Positions 1-8,382 of a stretch of 64,000 nt of DNA are shown here, in pieces. Numbering within the stretch: the stretch's first letter is position 1; every line of letters starts with the position of its first letter. The stretch comes from Bacillus sp. S3. Its GTDB lineage: Bacteria; Bacillota; Bacilli; Bacillales; Cytobacillaceae. The notes under the pieces are model-generated. The model was not told where the DNA came from. It saw nothing but the letters and a program-made list of their open reading frames with translations, and searched no databases. The position numbers were made by a program, and so were the translations under genes. The stretch is from positions 1,671,501 through 1,735,500 of the forward strand of contig NZ_CP039727.1 of the NCBI RefSeq assembly GCF_005154805.1. Direction: 5' to 3'.

Positions 1-199
1 GAATTGATATACCATCCGTTTTTTCACATTCCCCATGACCGCGTAAATCAGGAATAATCAACTCAAACTGATCCGCTAATTCAAATTGGTTTTGCCACCC
101 TTCCTTTACTTCACCTAAGCCATGAATTAGAACCAATGGTTCCCCGTTACCAAAATGCAAGTAAGGCACCCCTGATTTACTAACGCTAGCCTTTTCCAT
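1..199 (-). CDS. alpha/beta hydrolase, N-terminal part (cut by window edge)
   Basis: Only the first 66 codons are present; the gene runs off the left edge. Translating from the ATG at 197-199 gives a beta strand followed by LVLIHGLG, the HG oxyanion turn of alpha/beta hydrolases, then a strand with PDLRGHG, the next conserved turn of this fold. The catalytic serine and histidine lie outside the window, so substrate cannot be judged. It is divergent from phaQ. The start does not look like a PHA synthase PhaC, so I call it a generic hydrolase of the esterase or haloperoxidase type. Confidence 0.75.
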   Translation of the reverse strand, partial: MEKASVSKSGVPYLHFGNGEPLVLIHGLGEVKEGWQNQFELADQFELIIPDLRGHGECEKTDGISI

Positions 200-293
200 T
201 TTACACCACCTTGTCATTTTTATTTAGTTTATATCCAAGTTCACTAAATTGTAAACATATAAATACTAATAATATCTATATTTATTTTACATA

Positions 294-330
294 TTGACAA
301 AATATTACTTATAGGTGTAAAATACATGTA
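294..330 (+). promoter_or_regulatory. sigma-A promoter of phaQ-phaP with palindrome
   Basis: TTGACA at 294-299 and TAAAAT at 318-323 are separated by 18 bases. The 8-base palindrome TACATGTA at 323-330 overlaps the end of the -10 box, a good position for a repressor site. PadR-type regulators often bind short dyads and control their own genes, so PhaQ is the obvious candidate; that is inference. Confidence 0.6.
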
Positions 331-347
331 GGTGAGGTGATAAAGAT

Positions 348-785
348 ATGGTAAACCAAGAAAATAAATCAGTCAATCCATCAAAAAATTTTGTGTTGCC
401 ATTTATTTTATTGCTTCTTAGCAGAGTTTCTCTTCATGGGTATGAACTAAGCCAAAAGCTGGAGACATTCGGATTTAAGGCTCTCGACCAAGGGAACTTA
501 TATAGGATGCTAAGACAGTTGGAAAAGGATGAACTTGTTTCATCAGAATGGGATACAACAGGCAGTGGTCCGGCCAAAAGAAGATATTCTATAACTAAAG
601 CGGGTGTTACATACTTAAAAGGCTATGCCAATCAGCTAGAAACCTATCAATCAATCCTAGACCAATTCTTCAAGATGTATTCCAGTTTTCTTGAGCTCTA
701 TATTCCTTCTTTCCATAAGAAGGATCCAATAGAGAAAGTAAATAAGAATAGGAGGAGGAAGGACGATGGCTCAGAAGAAAAGTGA
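348..785 (+). CDS. phaQ: PadR-family regulator of polyhydroxyalkanoate genes (PhaQ)
   Basis: 145 residues. The N-terminal half is a PadR-type winged helix: helices, then LSRVSLHGYELSQKL, the LYRMLRQLEKDELV recognition region and the KRRYSITKAG wing are visible between residues 25 and 85. The C-terminus is charged (RRRKDD). PhaQ of Bacillus megaterium is a repressor that senses polyhydroxybutyrate and controls phaQ-phaP. The call rests on the family and on the immediate overlap with phaP. The ATG follows AGGTGAGGTG at good distance. The last 20 bases overlap phaP, suggesting coupled translation. The rest of the usual cluster (phaR, phaB, phaC) is not in this window. Confidence 0.85.
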   Translation: MVNQENKSVNPSKNFVLPFILLLLSRVSLHGYELSQKLETFGFKALDQGNLYRMLRQLEKDELVSSEWDTTGSGPAKRRYSITKAGVTYLKGYANQLETYQSILDQFFKMYSSFLELYIPSFHKKDPIEKVNKNRRRKDDGSEEK

Positions 786-1365
786 AACGGCTCTTGCTGC
801 TGATGAAAAAAAGATTCCGGCAGCAGAAGAAACGGTAATCGTAGGTTCATTTGTAACTACATTCTGGGATCAGTATGAGCAATCACGCGAAAGGAGAGAG
901 CAGCTTCGGGAAAACCGTGAGGATGCCTACATTAATGCGCTAAGAGAGGTCATTAAGTTCAATAAGCAGTATCGAAAATCCATCGCCAAATTGTATGATC
1001 AGACGAAAAAAACAAACAAGGATGCGATGTCTGAACTGATGCATCAATTTAAAGCAGTCGAAGAAGAGGTGAAAGAAGAACCTGCATACACAAATGATCG
1101 CGAAGAACTCAAGAACCAACTAAAAGAGGTTTCAGGACAATTAGAGAAATTGGCACTTACACCAATACGATCCATATTCCAAATCATCGATCAATTAGAA
1201 GATAATTTTGAAAAAAATGCAGAATCACGTGTAGCCTACGCTCGTGAACGGAGAAATGCTTGGCTCGCAGTTCGCAAGGAATATGTTAGGAAAGCAAGAA
1301 ATACACATCTAAACCTTGTAGAACGCGGCAAAAGTAGTTTTAAAGAACTAGTAAAAACGCAATAA
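766..1365 (+). CDS. phaP: phasin PhaP, PHA granule surface protein
   Basis: 199 residues, the length I recall for Bacillus megaterium PhaP. It is highly charged and almost wholly helical, with heptad-like EQSRERREQLRENRED near residues 37-52 and further coiled-coil stretches to the end; no cysteine-rich or enzymatic motif is present. Phasins coat polyhydroxyalkanoate granules and limit their size. Its ribosome binding site AGGAGGAAGG lies inside the end of phaQ. It is followed by a strong terminator at 1431-1471, so phaQ-phaP forms a two-gene operon. Presence of this pair implies that the strain makes storage polymer, with the synthase genes elsewhere. Confidence 0.85.
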   Translation: MAQKKSETALAADEKKIPAAEETVIVGSFVTTFWDQYEQSRERREQLRENREDAYINALREVIKFNKQYRKSIAKLYDQTKKTNKDAMSELMHQFKAVEEEVKEEPAYTNDREELKNQLKEVSGQLEKLALTPIRSIFQIIDQLEDNFEKNAESRVAYARERRNAWLAVRKEYVRKARNTHLNLVERGKSSFKELVKTQ

Positions 1366-1430
1366 CCTCAAATTTTAGAATAAGGGGAATTAGCAGCATT
1401 GTTTAACATAAAAGTCCAATATCAAAGGTA

Positions 1431-1471
1431 AAACCACATTCTCTATTATAAAGAGAGTGTGGTTTTTTTAT
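1431..1471 (+). terminator. terminator after phaP
   Basis: AAACCAC-at-TCTCT pairs with AGAGA-gt-GTGGTTT around a short loop and is followed by a T run. Confidence 0.85.
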
Positions 1472-1605
1472 TTCATTAATATAGAAAGCGATTCGGATGG
1501 GAATAATCGACTAAAGTAATAGGGAAATACTTTATTTATTATTGGAAATGTGGCATCATTAATTGGCCGGATTTTATTTTTTGAGAAGTAAGGAGATATT
1601 TTAAC

Positions 1606-2436
1606 ATGGATTTACTAATGCTTATTAAAGCAATTATTTTAGGTTTAGTAGAAGGTTTAACAGAGTTTGCGCCCGTATCTTCAACCGGACATATGATTAT
1701 TGTCGATGATATGTGGCTGAAATCTGAAACGTTTTTAACAAAGCACGGGGCTAACACCTTTAAAGTGGTCATTCAGCTTGGTTCCATTCTTGCAGTTGTC
1801 GTTACATTTAAAGACCGGTTTATTAACTTGTTAAGTCTAGGACGGTTTAGTAAGCAAACAGTTGGCAGTGGTAGCCGCCTAAAATTATCACAAATTTTTG
1901 TAGGATTAATTCCTGCGGGCGTCCTTGGCGTCCTGTTTAATGATTATATTGATGACCACCTATTTTCCACTGGTACTGTTCTAATTGGTTTAGTAATTGG
2001 CGCCGTATTTATGATTCTTGCTGATCTGATCGGCCCAAGGAATCCAAAAACCAAAACAGTTGATCAAATTTCGTATGGACAAGCATTGGCGGTAGGTCTT
2101 TTTCAATGTTTTTCCCTTTGGCCTGGGTTCTCACGGTCTGGTTCGACTATATCAGGAGGGGTATTAATGGGGATGAGCCATCGTGCAGCCGCTGACTTTA
2201 CCTTTATTATGGCGGTACCGATAATGGCCGGGGCAAGTTTTCTTTCCTTATTGAAAAACTGGGAATATATGACGATGGATGCGCTGCCGATCTTTATCGC
2301 TGGCTTTATTAGTGCCTTTATTTTTGCGCTGCTTTCCATACGATTTTTCTTAAAACTAATCAATAAAATAAAACTATTACCATTTGCAATTTATCGAATT
2401 GTATTAGCTTTAATCATCTATTTTGTTTTCTTCTAA
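1606..2436 (+). CDS. uppP: undecaprenyl-diphosphatase UppP (BacA family)
   Basis: 276 residues with about eight hydrophobic segments. It hydrolyses undecaprenyl diphosphate to the monophosphate, recycling the lipid carrier for peptidoglycan and teichoic acid synthesis; overproduction gives bacitracin resistance in this family. Both family signatures are present: EGLTEFAPVSSTGH near residues 16-29 (glutamate-rich motif and conserved SSTGH) and SRSGSTI near residues 176-182. The ATG follows AAGGAGATATT. It is a single gene with its own terminator at 2443-2477. One of several possible phosphatases of this type in a Bacillus. Confidence 0.95.
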   Translation: MDLLMLIKAIILGLVEGLTEFAPVSSTGHMIIVDDMWLKSETFLTKHGANTFKVVIQLGSILAVVVTFKDRFINLLSLGRFSKQTVGSGSRLKLSQIFVGLIPAGVLGVLFNDYIDDHLFSTGTVLIGLVIGAVFMILADLIGPRNPKTKTVDQISYGQALAVGLFQCFSLWPGFSRSGSTISGGVLMGMSHRAAADFTFIMAVPIMAGASFLSLLKNWEYMTMDALPIFIAGFISAFIFALLSIRFFLKLINKIKLLPFAIYRIVLALIIYFVFF

Positions 2437-2442
2437 TCAAAA

Positions 2443-2477
2443 CGGGCAATTCCTATTTTAGGAACTGCCTTTTTTTA
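2443..2477 (+). terminator. terminator after uppP
   Basis: GGCAATTCCT and AGGAACTGCC form a stem around TATTTT and are followed by seven T. Confidence 0.85.
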
Positions 2478-2639
2478 TTGAGACTGATGTCCCATATAAG
2501 TGGAAAACGGCATGTACCCATTCCCTTTCCTTTTGGATAAATACCTGTTTCCAGTGTGAGAGGAGCCTATACCATCAGGTTTGAATAGAATATTTTAAAA
2601 TAAGGGAATTATTCGCAGCAAATGAAAGGAGGGAAACTC

Positions 2640-3065
2640 ATGGAAATGAATCGAAGTGGACAGTGTATTTGTCACGAAATGGAACAACTTCTTGAAGAAC
2701 AGAAAAAGCTGTCTTTTGAAGGATTTCGTTTCATTTGTGAAAAGTTTGGATTTGACACCATTCCATTTATACTTTCAAATGGGAAATGTCCATTTGAAAC
2801 TTTTGGGATTACAAGGTATGGGAAGTTTTTTACTACACAAGTTTTTAGGTTAGAAGACGTTGATTCAAGACATTGTTGTGCTACATTATCACTTTTAATG
2901 CCGGTTGATATGGATGGTTGCCCTGTGGAGTTATGTGATGATGTGTATTCGCTGATAAAAACCGATATCTGTTTAATTGTAGATCTAAGCTGTTTTTGTA
3001 CGATTCAGCCGTTATCCCCCAAATTAGTTAATCGAGAGCTGCCCATTATCGAACCAAAATGTTAG
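2640..3065 (+). CDS. cotZ: CotY/CotZ-family spore coat protein
   Basis: 141 residues and rich in cysteine (GQCICHE at the N-terminus; SRHCCATLSLL, then DLSCFCTI near the end). The pattern TIPF-x-x-x-NGKCPFETFG, VFRLEDVD, CCATLSLL and DLSCFC matches the cysteine-rich CotY/CotZ proteins of the outer spore crust, which assemble through disulphides. I chose ATG 2640 and not ATG 2622 because AAAGGAGGG at 2625-2633 would lie inside the longer form but is ideally spaced before 2640. It stands alone between two terminators. CotY and CotZ cannot be separated from sequence alone, so the symbol is tentative. A sporulation sigma promoter is expected but I could not identify one with confidence. Confidence 0.85.
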   Translation: MEMNRSGQCICHEMEQLLEEQKKLSFEGFRFICEKFGFDTIPFILSNGKCPFETFGITRYGKFFTTQVFRLEDVDSRHCCATLSLLMPVDMDGCPVELCDDVYSLIKTDICLIVDLSCFCTIQPLSPKLVNRELPIIEPKC

Positions 3066-3073
3066 TAATTAAG

Positions 3074-3120
3074 AAATGAGGGACTGTTTTTACTTGTTTT
3101 AGCGGCAGACCCTCATTTTA
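3074..3120 (+). terminator. terminator after cotZ-like gene
   Basis: AAATGAGGG-a-CTG pairs with CAG-a-CCCTCATTT across a loop and runs into T-rich sequence. Confidence 0.75.
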
Positions 3121-3291
3121 TTACCTCTTCAAAGCATTAAACAGGATAAACATCCTTAAAGGCTGCAAGTCCAGATTCACAAGATTGGGCTTATTCTTTT
3201 TTTCAAATCTTCCTAATATGGATATGTGTCTATCGCACATTTTTATCTAGGTGAATAGGATATATGGAAATCCAAAAAGGAGGTAATGTTA

Positions 3292-3396
3292 ATGTCTGGT
3301 GCAGCAGGTGGCTATGGCGGCGGATTTGCCCTACTAGTCGTTTTGTTTATTTTGTTAATTATTATCGGAGCTTCTTGGGGTTACGGATTCTATTAA
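3292..3396 (+). CDS. YjcZ-family small sporulation peptide, copy 1
   Basis: A 34-residue peptide: a glycine-rich head (AAGGYGGGFA) followed by one hydrophobic segment ([14 protein letters not shown]) and the aromatic tail WGYGFY. This is the layout of the YjcZ family of tiny sporulation proteins found in Bacillus. AAAAAGGAGG is well placed before the ATG. It is 21 bases upstream of a second, related gene and the two probably form one transcript. Too short for most ORF calling cut-offs. Function unknown; a membrane-associated spore peptide is the best guess. Confidence 0.85.
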   Translation: MSGAAGGYGGGFALLVVLFILLIIIGASWGYGFY

Positions 3397-3417
3397 TATA
3401 AAAGAGGAGGAAATTAA

Positions 3418-3558
3418 ATGTTTGGTTATGGTGGATATGGCGGCTACGGCTATGGTGGTTGTGGCTACGGCGGATTTGGATTTGGCGGCGGTTTCGCATT
3501 AATCGTTGTATTGTTTATCCTTTTAATTATTGTCGGTGCAGCTTGCTTTAGATGGTAA
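3418..3558 (+). CDS. YjcZ-family small sporulation peptide, copy 2
   Basis: A 46-residue peptide. Its first half is a run of GGYG-type repeats ([13 protein letters not shown], then [11 protein letters not shown]) and its second half is the hydrophobic [16 protein letters not shown] segment, nearly identical to that of the gene just upstream, so the two arose by tandem duplication with expansion of the Gly-Tyr head. AGAGGAGGAAA precedes the ATG. A strong terminator follows directly. YjcZ family by layout; biochemical role unknown. Confidence 0.85.
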   Translation: MFGYGGYGGYGYGGCGYGGFGFGGGFALIVVLFILLIIVGAACFRW

Positions 3559-3561
3559 TTA

Positions 3562-3596
3562 GAAAAGCTCCAGCACTAAGGGTGCTGGAGCTTTTC
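3562..3596 (+). terminator. terminator after yjcZ pair (likely bidirectional)
   Basis: GAAAAGCTCCAGCAC and GTGCTGGAGCTTTTC form a perfect 15-base-pair stem around TAAGG. It separates the yjcZ pair from the convergent FtsH-like gene. Confidence 0.9.
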
Positions 3597-3625
3597 AGTA
3601 TTGGAATATCATTAAATCTCATACA

Positions 3626-5362
3626 TTACACTAGTACAAGTTGTTCTGTGTTGGTCAATGTACCCCAAACAATTTGTTCCACTTCAGAACCTTCTAATGT
3701 CTCTTTCTTTAATAATGCATCAACCAATTGCTGATACTGATCTTGATGGGCTTTGATCAGCATCTCAGCCTTTTCTAAGCTTTTTGCAAACAGTTCCTGC
3801 ATTTTTGTTTCTTTATCCTGTTTATTGAATGTCAAGGTAAAACCATCTTGAAGCATTCCGGTATCAACCATTTGCTCTATGATTTGTTTTGCCTGCTGTA
3901 CATCACCGCTAACACCAATACTGTGTTCGCCAAGAAGCATTCTCTCAGCAACTCCGCCTGCTAATATCATGGCAACACGATCCAGAAGGTCAGAGGTTGT
4001 CGATAAATGCAATTCTTTTGGAATTGGTGCAACATAACCAAGCGCTTCACCGCGAGGGATGATTGTAGCTTTTCTAACTGAACCGGGCCTTGTTAATGAG
4101 GCGACAATCGCATGGCCGGCTTCGTGGATGGCGACCCTCCGTTTTGTATCAACATCCTGTAAAGAACGTGAAGTGCTTCCTAGTATGGTACGGTCAAGAG
4201 CATAATCAAGGTCTTGTTTTTGAATGTGTTCCTGTCCATTTCGAACAGCTCGTCTGCTTGCAGTTTCAAAAAGGGACTGAAGCTCAGCGCCTGAGAATCC
4301 TGAAGTGCTTTCTGCCAGCGCGTCTAAGGATGTATGAACATCCTCTGCAAGAGATTTTCCTTTCGTATGAAGCTCGATAATTTCTCGTCTGCCCCTTGTA
4401 TCAGGCAGAGGGACATGGAAGGAGAAGTCAATTCTTCCTGGACGAAGGAAGGCCTCATCAAGCATATCTTTCCTGTTTGTTGCGGCAATAAATAAAATTC
4501 CATCATTGGAATGACCGCCATCAAGCTGGACGAGAAGTTCCGTTAATGTTTTTTCTGCTTCCTCACCGCCATGGGCTTTTCTTTTACCGGCAAGTGCATC
4601 GACTTCATCGATGAAAATAACAGCAGGACCTTGCTTTCGTGCTGCTTGGAATAAAGAACGTACCCTACTTGCTCCTACACCAACAAATAGTTCATTAAAC
4701 GCGCTTCCGCTGGCAGAGAAGAAAGCTGCATTTAATTCCCGAGCGATTGCTTGTGCTAATAAGGTTTTACCTGTTCCGGGTGGTCCGTATAACAGAATTC
4801 CTTTTGGTGGTTTAATGCCTAGCTTAGCAGATCGCTCAGGCTCTTTTAGGGTTGAAAGTGTTTGTAATATTTCTTCCTTCATTTCATCACCGAGGCCGCC
4901 GACATCTTCTAAACTGATTGTCGGCAGTGGGCGTGACTTGGCAACACTATTTTTCATGGAGTTATGAAGTCCGAATCCGCCCTTAGATTTTTGAAGGGCA
5001 AAGGCAGCACCTGCTAATAAAAGGATGATTCCGCCCATAATCCATTTCCCATAACGACTGCTAGTTGAATAGGAATAGTCGATATTATATTTTTCTACCA
5101 GTTTATCAATCATGTCGCTATTAGGCGGAACATGGGAAATGAATTCGGTTTCTCCAGCCTTTATATACAGGCTGCCATCAGCTCGTTCAGTGAGAATAAC
5201 AGGGTCGCCATTCTGAGCTTGGATGGTTTTCTCCACCGAAGAGAATGGGATGGATACCTCCGAATTTGATGTTTGGATATACCAAGCGATTCCTGCCATA
5301 ATTAATATAAACGCTGCGAACAGCGGAATAAACTTTGAAACTATTTTTTTACTTTGATTCAT
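3626..5362 (-). CDS. FtsH-like membrane AAA+ zinc protease (paralogue)
   Basis: 578 residues. The order is: transmembrane segment (about 11-29), an extracytoplasmic domain, second membrane segment (about 106-124), AAA+ ATPase and zinc protease. Visible motifs are Walker A GPPGTGKT (193-200), Walker B IFIDEVD (249-255), the arginine-finger region LRPGRID (306-312), and the zinc site HEAGH (413-417) with the third ligand in GVSGDVQQA (about D487). The pore motif FVGVGASRVRSLF is kept. So it should be an active ATP-dependent protease of membrane or short-lived proteins. It is about 60 residues shorter than the usual housekeeping FtsH and lacks that gene's hpt/tilS neighbours, so I read it as a second FtsH-type protease. 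Confidence 0.85.
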   Translation of the reverse strand: MNQSKKIVSKFIPLFAAFILIMAGIAWYIQTSNSEVSIPFSSVEKTIQAQNGDPVILTERADGSLYIKAGETEFISHVPPNSDMIDKLVEKYNIDYSYSTSSRYGKWIMGGIILLLAGAAFALQKSKGGFGLHNSMKNSVAKSRPLPTISLEDVGGLGDEMKEEILQTLSTLKEPERSAKLGIKPPKGILLYGPPGTGKTLLAQAIARELNAAFFSASGSAFNELFVGVGASRVRSLFQAARKQGPAVIFIDEVDALAGKRKAHGGEEAEKTLTELLVQLDGGHSNDGILFIAATNRKDMLDEAFLRPGRIDFSFHVPLPDTRGRREIIELHTKGKSLAEDVHTSLDALAESTSGFSGAELQSLFETASRRAVRNGQEHIQKQDLDYALDRTILGSTSRSLQDVDTKRRVAIHEAGHAIVASLTRPGSVRKATIIPRGEALGYVAPIPKELHLSTTSDLLDRVAMILAGGVAERMLLGEHSIGVSGDVQQAKQIIEQMVDTGMLQDGFTLTFNKQDKETKMQELFAKSLEKAEMLIKAHQDQYQQLVDALLKKETLEGSEVEQIVWGTLTNTEQLVLV

Positions 5363-5482
5363 TTATTTCATCTCCTCTAACAGAGTTAACTCTATTATAA
5401 ATTAACTTCCAGAAAAATGGATGTGGGAATCGGTGGAAGGATAAAAACACACCTTCAGTAAATCGAAAGTGTGTTCCTAATT

Positions 5483-5743
5483 CTATGATAATAAACGAAG
5501 ATGGGGAATAATGGGCATTAACACACTTTGGGCGAGGACTCCAAAACTTACTCCCATGCTTGATGATTTATCCCATTTAAATACATGGACTTTTTCATCT
5601 TTGCCTTCATACAAAAATAATAACTGCTTTCCTTCTTCTGCAATGCCAATCTTACTATAGGTAACGTTATTTTGCTGTAGAACAATTTCGAATGCTTTGT
5701 GCAATAAGGCTAAGGTTTGATCATCAATTTTATTAAGTTCCAT
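5483..5743 (-). CDS. hypothetical protein, 86 residues
   Basis: I do not recognise a family. The start has CCTAGGAGGAATT-type ribosome binding sequence directly upstream (minus strand), so it is likely a real gene. It is soluble, of mixed alpha/beta character, with a predicted helix at residues 6-23 and a hydrophobic C-terminus (VLMPIIPHL) that is short for a membrane anchor. It lies downstream of a structured intergenic element and in the same direction as the FtsH-like gene, from which it is separated by 120 bases. Confidence 0.6.
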   Translation of the reverse strand: MELNKIDDQTLALLHKAFEIVLQQNNVTYSKIGIAEEGKQLLFLYEGKDEKVHVFKWDKSSSMGVSFGVLAQSVLMPIIPHLRLLS

Positions 5744-5837
5744 AATTCCTCCTAGGGCATCTATTTTTAAATACGATTACCATCATTATAGTATTTTACC
5801 GGAGGAGTTTAAAGAAAAAATCCGTGTCCATTCATTG

Positions 5838-5910
5838 GCCGATAAGAAAACTTTCTTATCAGGCATAAGTGCAACTACGCCTCTGTCTTCGCCAATCGGC
5901 GAGTTTTCTT
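5838..5910. repeat. structured intergenic element with two hairpins
   Basis: GATAAGAAA at 5841-5849 and TTTCTTATC at 5852-5860 form a perfect 9-bp stem with a two-base centre, extended outside by GCC/GGC with a bulge. CGCC-aatc-GGCG follows at 5890-5901 and leads into GAGTTTTCTTT, a terminator-like tail. Between them is ATAAGTGCAACTACGCCTC. It encodes nothing and looks like a dispersed intergenic element of bacilli; only one copy is in this window. Confidence 0.45.
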
Positions 5911-5994
5911 TAAAATATTGCAAAGTTGCCGTTTGCGAGATAAGATTTAAGTTATGGAAAAAATTTTTTGATTGTTATAAGAGAGGAAGACAAG

Positions 5995-7575
5995 ATGGGT
6001 AAAAATTTTAGAGAAGACGTTTTATCACGCAGGACATTCGCCATTATTTCCCACCCGGATGCTGGTAAAACGACACTTACGGAAAAATTATTATTATTTG
6101 GCGGAGCGATTCGCGATGCAGGTACAGTTAAAGCAAAGAAAACTGGTAAATTCGCTACAAGTGACTGGATGGAAATTGAAAAGCAGCGTGGAATTTCAGT
6201 CACATCCAGTGTTATGCAATTTGACTATGATGGATTCCGAGTAAATATTTTAGATACTCCTGGTCACCAGGATTTTAGTGAGGATACTTACAGAACTTTA
6301 ATGGCGGTCGATAGTGCTGTCATGATTGTCGATTCAGCGAAAGGGATCGAGGAACAAACACTCAAGCTATTTAAAGTGTGCCGGATGCGCGGCATTCCAA
6401 TCTTTACGTTCATGAATAAGCTTGATCGTCAGGGGAAGGCACCTCTTGAGCTCTTAGCCGAACTAGAAGAGGTACTTGGAATTGAATCGTATCCAATGAA
6501 CTGGCCAATTGGTATGGGGAAAGAATTTCTTGGTATTTATGATCGTTTCAACAATCGAGTGGAACAATTTCGAGTGAATGAGGATGAGCGGTTTATCCCA
6601 TTAAATGATGATGGGGAGATTACTGGAGACCATAAGTTAAAATCTTCAGGACTGTATGATCAAACGCTTGATGAAATTATGCTGCTTAATGAAGCCGGAA
6701 ATGAGTTTTCAGCCGAAAAGGTGGCTGATGGTACATTGACACCAGTATTCTTTGGAAGTGCGTTAACTAACTTTGGTGTCCAGACCTTCCTTGAGTCATA
6801 CTTAAAGTTTGCGCCGCCGCCAAAGGCCCGTAATTCATCGATTGGGGAAATCAATCCACTGGGAGACCAATTTTCAGGCTTTGTTTTTAAAATTCAAGCG
6901 AACATGAATCCTGCCCACCGTGACCGTATTGCTTTTGTGCGAGTGTGCTCCGGGAAATTCGAACGGGGGATGACTGTTAATATTCCGCGCCTTGGAAAAC
7001 AATTAAAGCTTTCTCAATCAACTTCATTTATGGCGGAAGAACGAAATACAGTTGATGAAGCGGTTAGCGGTGACATTATCGGTTTATACGACACAGGAAC
7101 ATATCAAATAGGTGATACCCTTACAACGGGTAAGGATGACTTCCAATATGAAAGATTACCGCAGTTTACTCCTGAATTATATGTAAAGGTGTCGGCTAAA
7201 AACGTGATGAAGCAAAAATCCTTTTATAAAGGCATCGAACAATTAGTCCAGGAAGGGGCCATTCAGCTCTTTAAAACCGCTAGGATGGAAGATTATTTAT
7301 TAGGTGCCGTCGGACAGCTTCAGTTCGAAGTATTTGAGCACAGGATGAGAAATGAGTACAATGCAGAAGTGATAATGGAACGGATGGGTTCCAAAATTGC
7401 CCGTTGGGTTGAAAACGATACTGTGGATGAAAATTTGTCAAGTACACGCAGTCTATTGGTGAAAGACCGTTATGATAATTTTGTGTTCTTATTTGAAAAC
7501 GAGTTTGCATTAAGATGGTTTCAAGAAAAAAATCCGACCGTCACACTGTACAACCCAATGGATCAGAATGAATAA
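5995..7575 (+). CDS. prfC: peptide chain release factor 3 (RF3)
   Basis: 526 residues. A translational GTPase that removes RF1 or RF2 from the ribosome after peptide release. The G domain shows [10 protein letters not shown] (P loop, near residue 19), the switch region [24 protein letters not shown] (G3) and NKLDR (G4), the RF3 spellings of these motifs and not those of EF-G. ATG 5995 is preferred over the upstream TTG 5968 because GAGAGGAAGACAAG sits just before it. Single gene with its own leader. Not every Bacillus carries RF3, so it is an accessory to termination here. Confidence 0.95.
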   Translation: MGKNFREDVLSRRTFAIISHPDAGKTTLTEKLLLFGGAIRDAGTVKAKKTGKFATSDWMEIEKQRGISVTSSVMQFDYDGFRVNILDTPGHQDFSEDTYRTLMAVDSAVMIVDSAKGIEEQTLKLFKVCRMRGIPIFTFMNKLDRQGKAPLELLAELEEVLGIESYPMNWPIGMGKEFLGIYDRFNNRVEQFRVNEDERFIPLNDDGEITGDHKLKSSGLYDQTLDEIMLLNEAGNEFSAEKVADGTLTPVFFGSALTNFGVQTFLESYLKFAPPPKARNSSIGEINPLGDQFSGFVFKIQANMNPAHRDRIAFVRVCSGKFERGMTVNIPRLGKQLKLSQSTSFMAEERNTVDEAVSGDIIGLYDTGTYQIGDTLTTGKDDFQYERLPQFTPELYVKVSAKNVMKQKSFYKGIEQLVQEGAIQLFKTARMEDYLLGAVGQLQFEVFEHRMRNEYNAEVIMERMGSKIARWVENDTVDENLSSTRSLLVKDRYDNFVFLFENEFALRWFQEKNPTVTLYNPMDQNE

Positions 7576-7686
7576 AATGGGAAACACTGGAAAAGTTTCA
7601 TTAACCTGGGTATTTTAGGATTGGATTGGGCATGATAAATTTGAGGGTTTCTTTCTCAAATTGCCATATAGAAGCGGGATTGTACA

Positions 7687-8154
7687 ATGAAAAAAATGAG
7701 CAGGCTGGAAGCCGTTTTGTGGAATATTGCTTTTCCTGGTTTCACTCAATTGTTAACAGGAAATTATATTAAAGGGGTATTGTTTGTCGTTTTAGAATTT
7801 TTAATGAATGTTAATAGCCGCTTTAACCAGGCGATCATGTACAGCTTCTTAGGCGAAATCGAAAGGGCTGAAGCGGTTATTAATTACCAATGGCTTATGT
7901 TTTATCCATGTGTTTATATGTTTTCAATGTGGGATGGTTATCGCTCTGCCATGCCGGCAAATGAAAAGCACTCTTACTTACCATTTGTTTTTAGTGCTTA
8001 TTTTGTTACGGTAGGTTTAATGTTATCGCCAAAAATAACGTTTTTTCAACTGCACCCTGGTCCTGTCTTTTTACCAATGCTATTTTTAATTCCCGGACTG
8101 TTAATTGGGTTTTCACTTAAATATTTATTGATTAAAAAACGTCACCATCATTAA
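7687..8154 (+). CDS. integral membrane protein of unknown function
   Basis: 155 residues with about four hydrophobic segments (roughly 17-40, 68-82, 97-113, 122-147) and a basic, histidine-rich C-terminal tail (KKRHHH). The N-terminal FPGFTQLLTGNYIKG segment resembles the Gly-rich helix-turn seen in TM2-type small membrane proteins, but the match is weak. The ATG at 7687 has only a poor ribosome binding site (GCGGGA). It is followed by a terminator at 8166-8200 and precedes sigI. I cannot assign a function. Confidence 0.7.
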   Translation: MKKMSRLEAVLWNIAFPGFTQLLTGNYIKGVLFVVLEFLMNVNSRFNQAIMYSFLGEIERAEAVINYQWLMFYPCVYMFSMWDGYRSAMPANEKHSYLPFVFSAYFVTVGLMLSPKITFFQLHPGPVFLPMLFLIPGLLIGFSLKYLLIKKRHHH

Positions 8155-8165
8155 TTTTTTTAGTA

Positions 8166-8200
8166 GCTTCAAATCAGAGGATTCTGGTTTGAAGTTTTTT
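8166..8200 (+). terminator. terminator before sigI
   Basis: CTTCAAAtCAGA and TCTGgTTTGAAG form a stem with one mismatch and are followed by six T. Confidence 0.8.
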
Positions 8201-8352
8201 ATTGGGAAAAAATTTTATTTAATCACCCCCAGAAACTATTTCATTTAATACGTACCTTTGTAATGAAAAGTTTTCGCGAACATTTTTTTGCAATCTTGGA
8301 GGCTGTTATTTTCAATTTGCATTCACCCAAAAAGTCCAAAATAACATTCGTA

Positions 8353-8361
8353 TGTTATAAT
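8353..8361 (+). promoter_or_regulatory. extended -10 promoter of sigI
   Basis: TGTTATAAT gives a consensus TATAAT at 8356-8361 with the TGn extension; the -35 region (8333-8338) is poor. An ACCCCC element at 8225-8230 recalls the -35 box of SigI-type promoters, but no correctly spaced CGAA partner was found, so autoregulation by SigI remains open. Confidence 0.5.
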
Positions 8362-8382
8362 TGGTCGAATAGAGGTGAGCAA

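Noticed and set aside
8225..8254. SigI-type promoter (ACCCCC ... CGTA)
   Set aside because: The spacing of 20 bases and the CGTA in place of CGAA do not fit; kept only as a remark on the sigI promoter.
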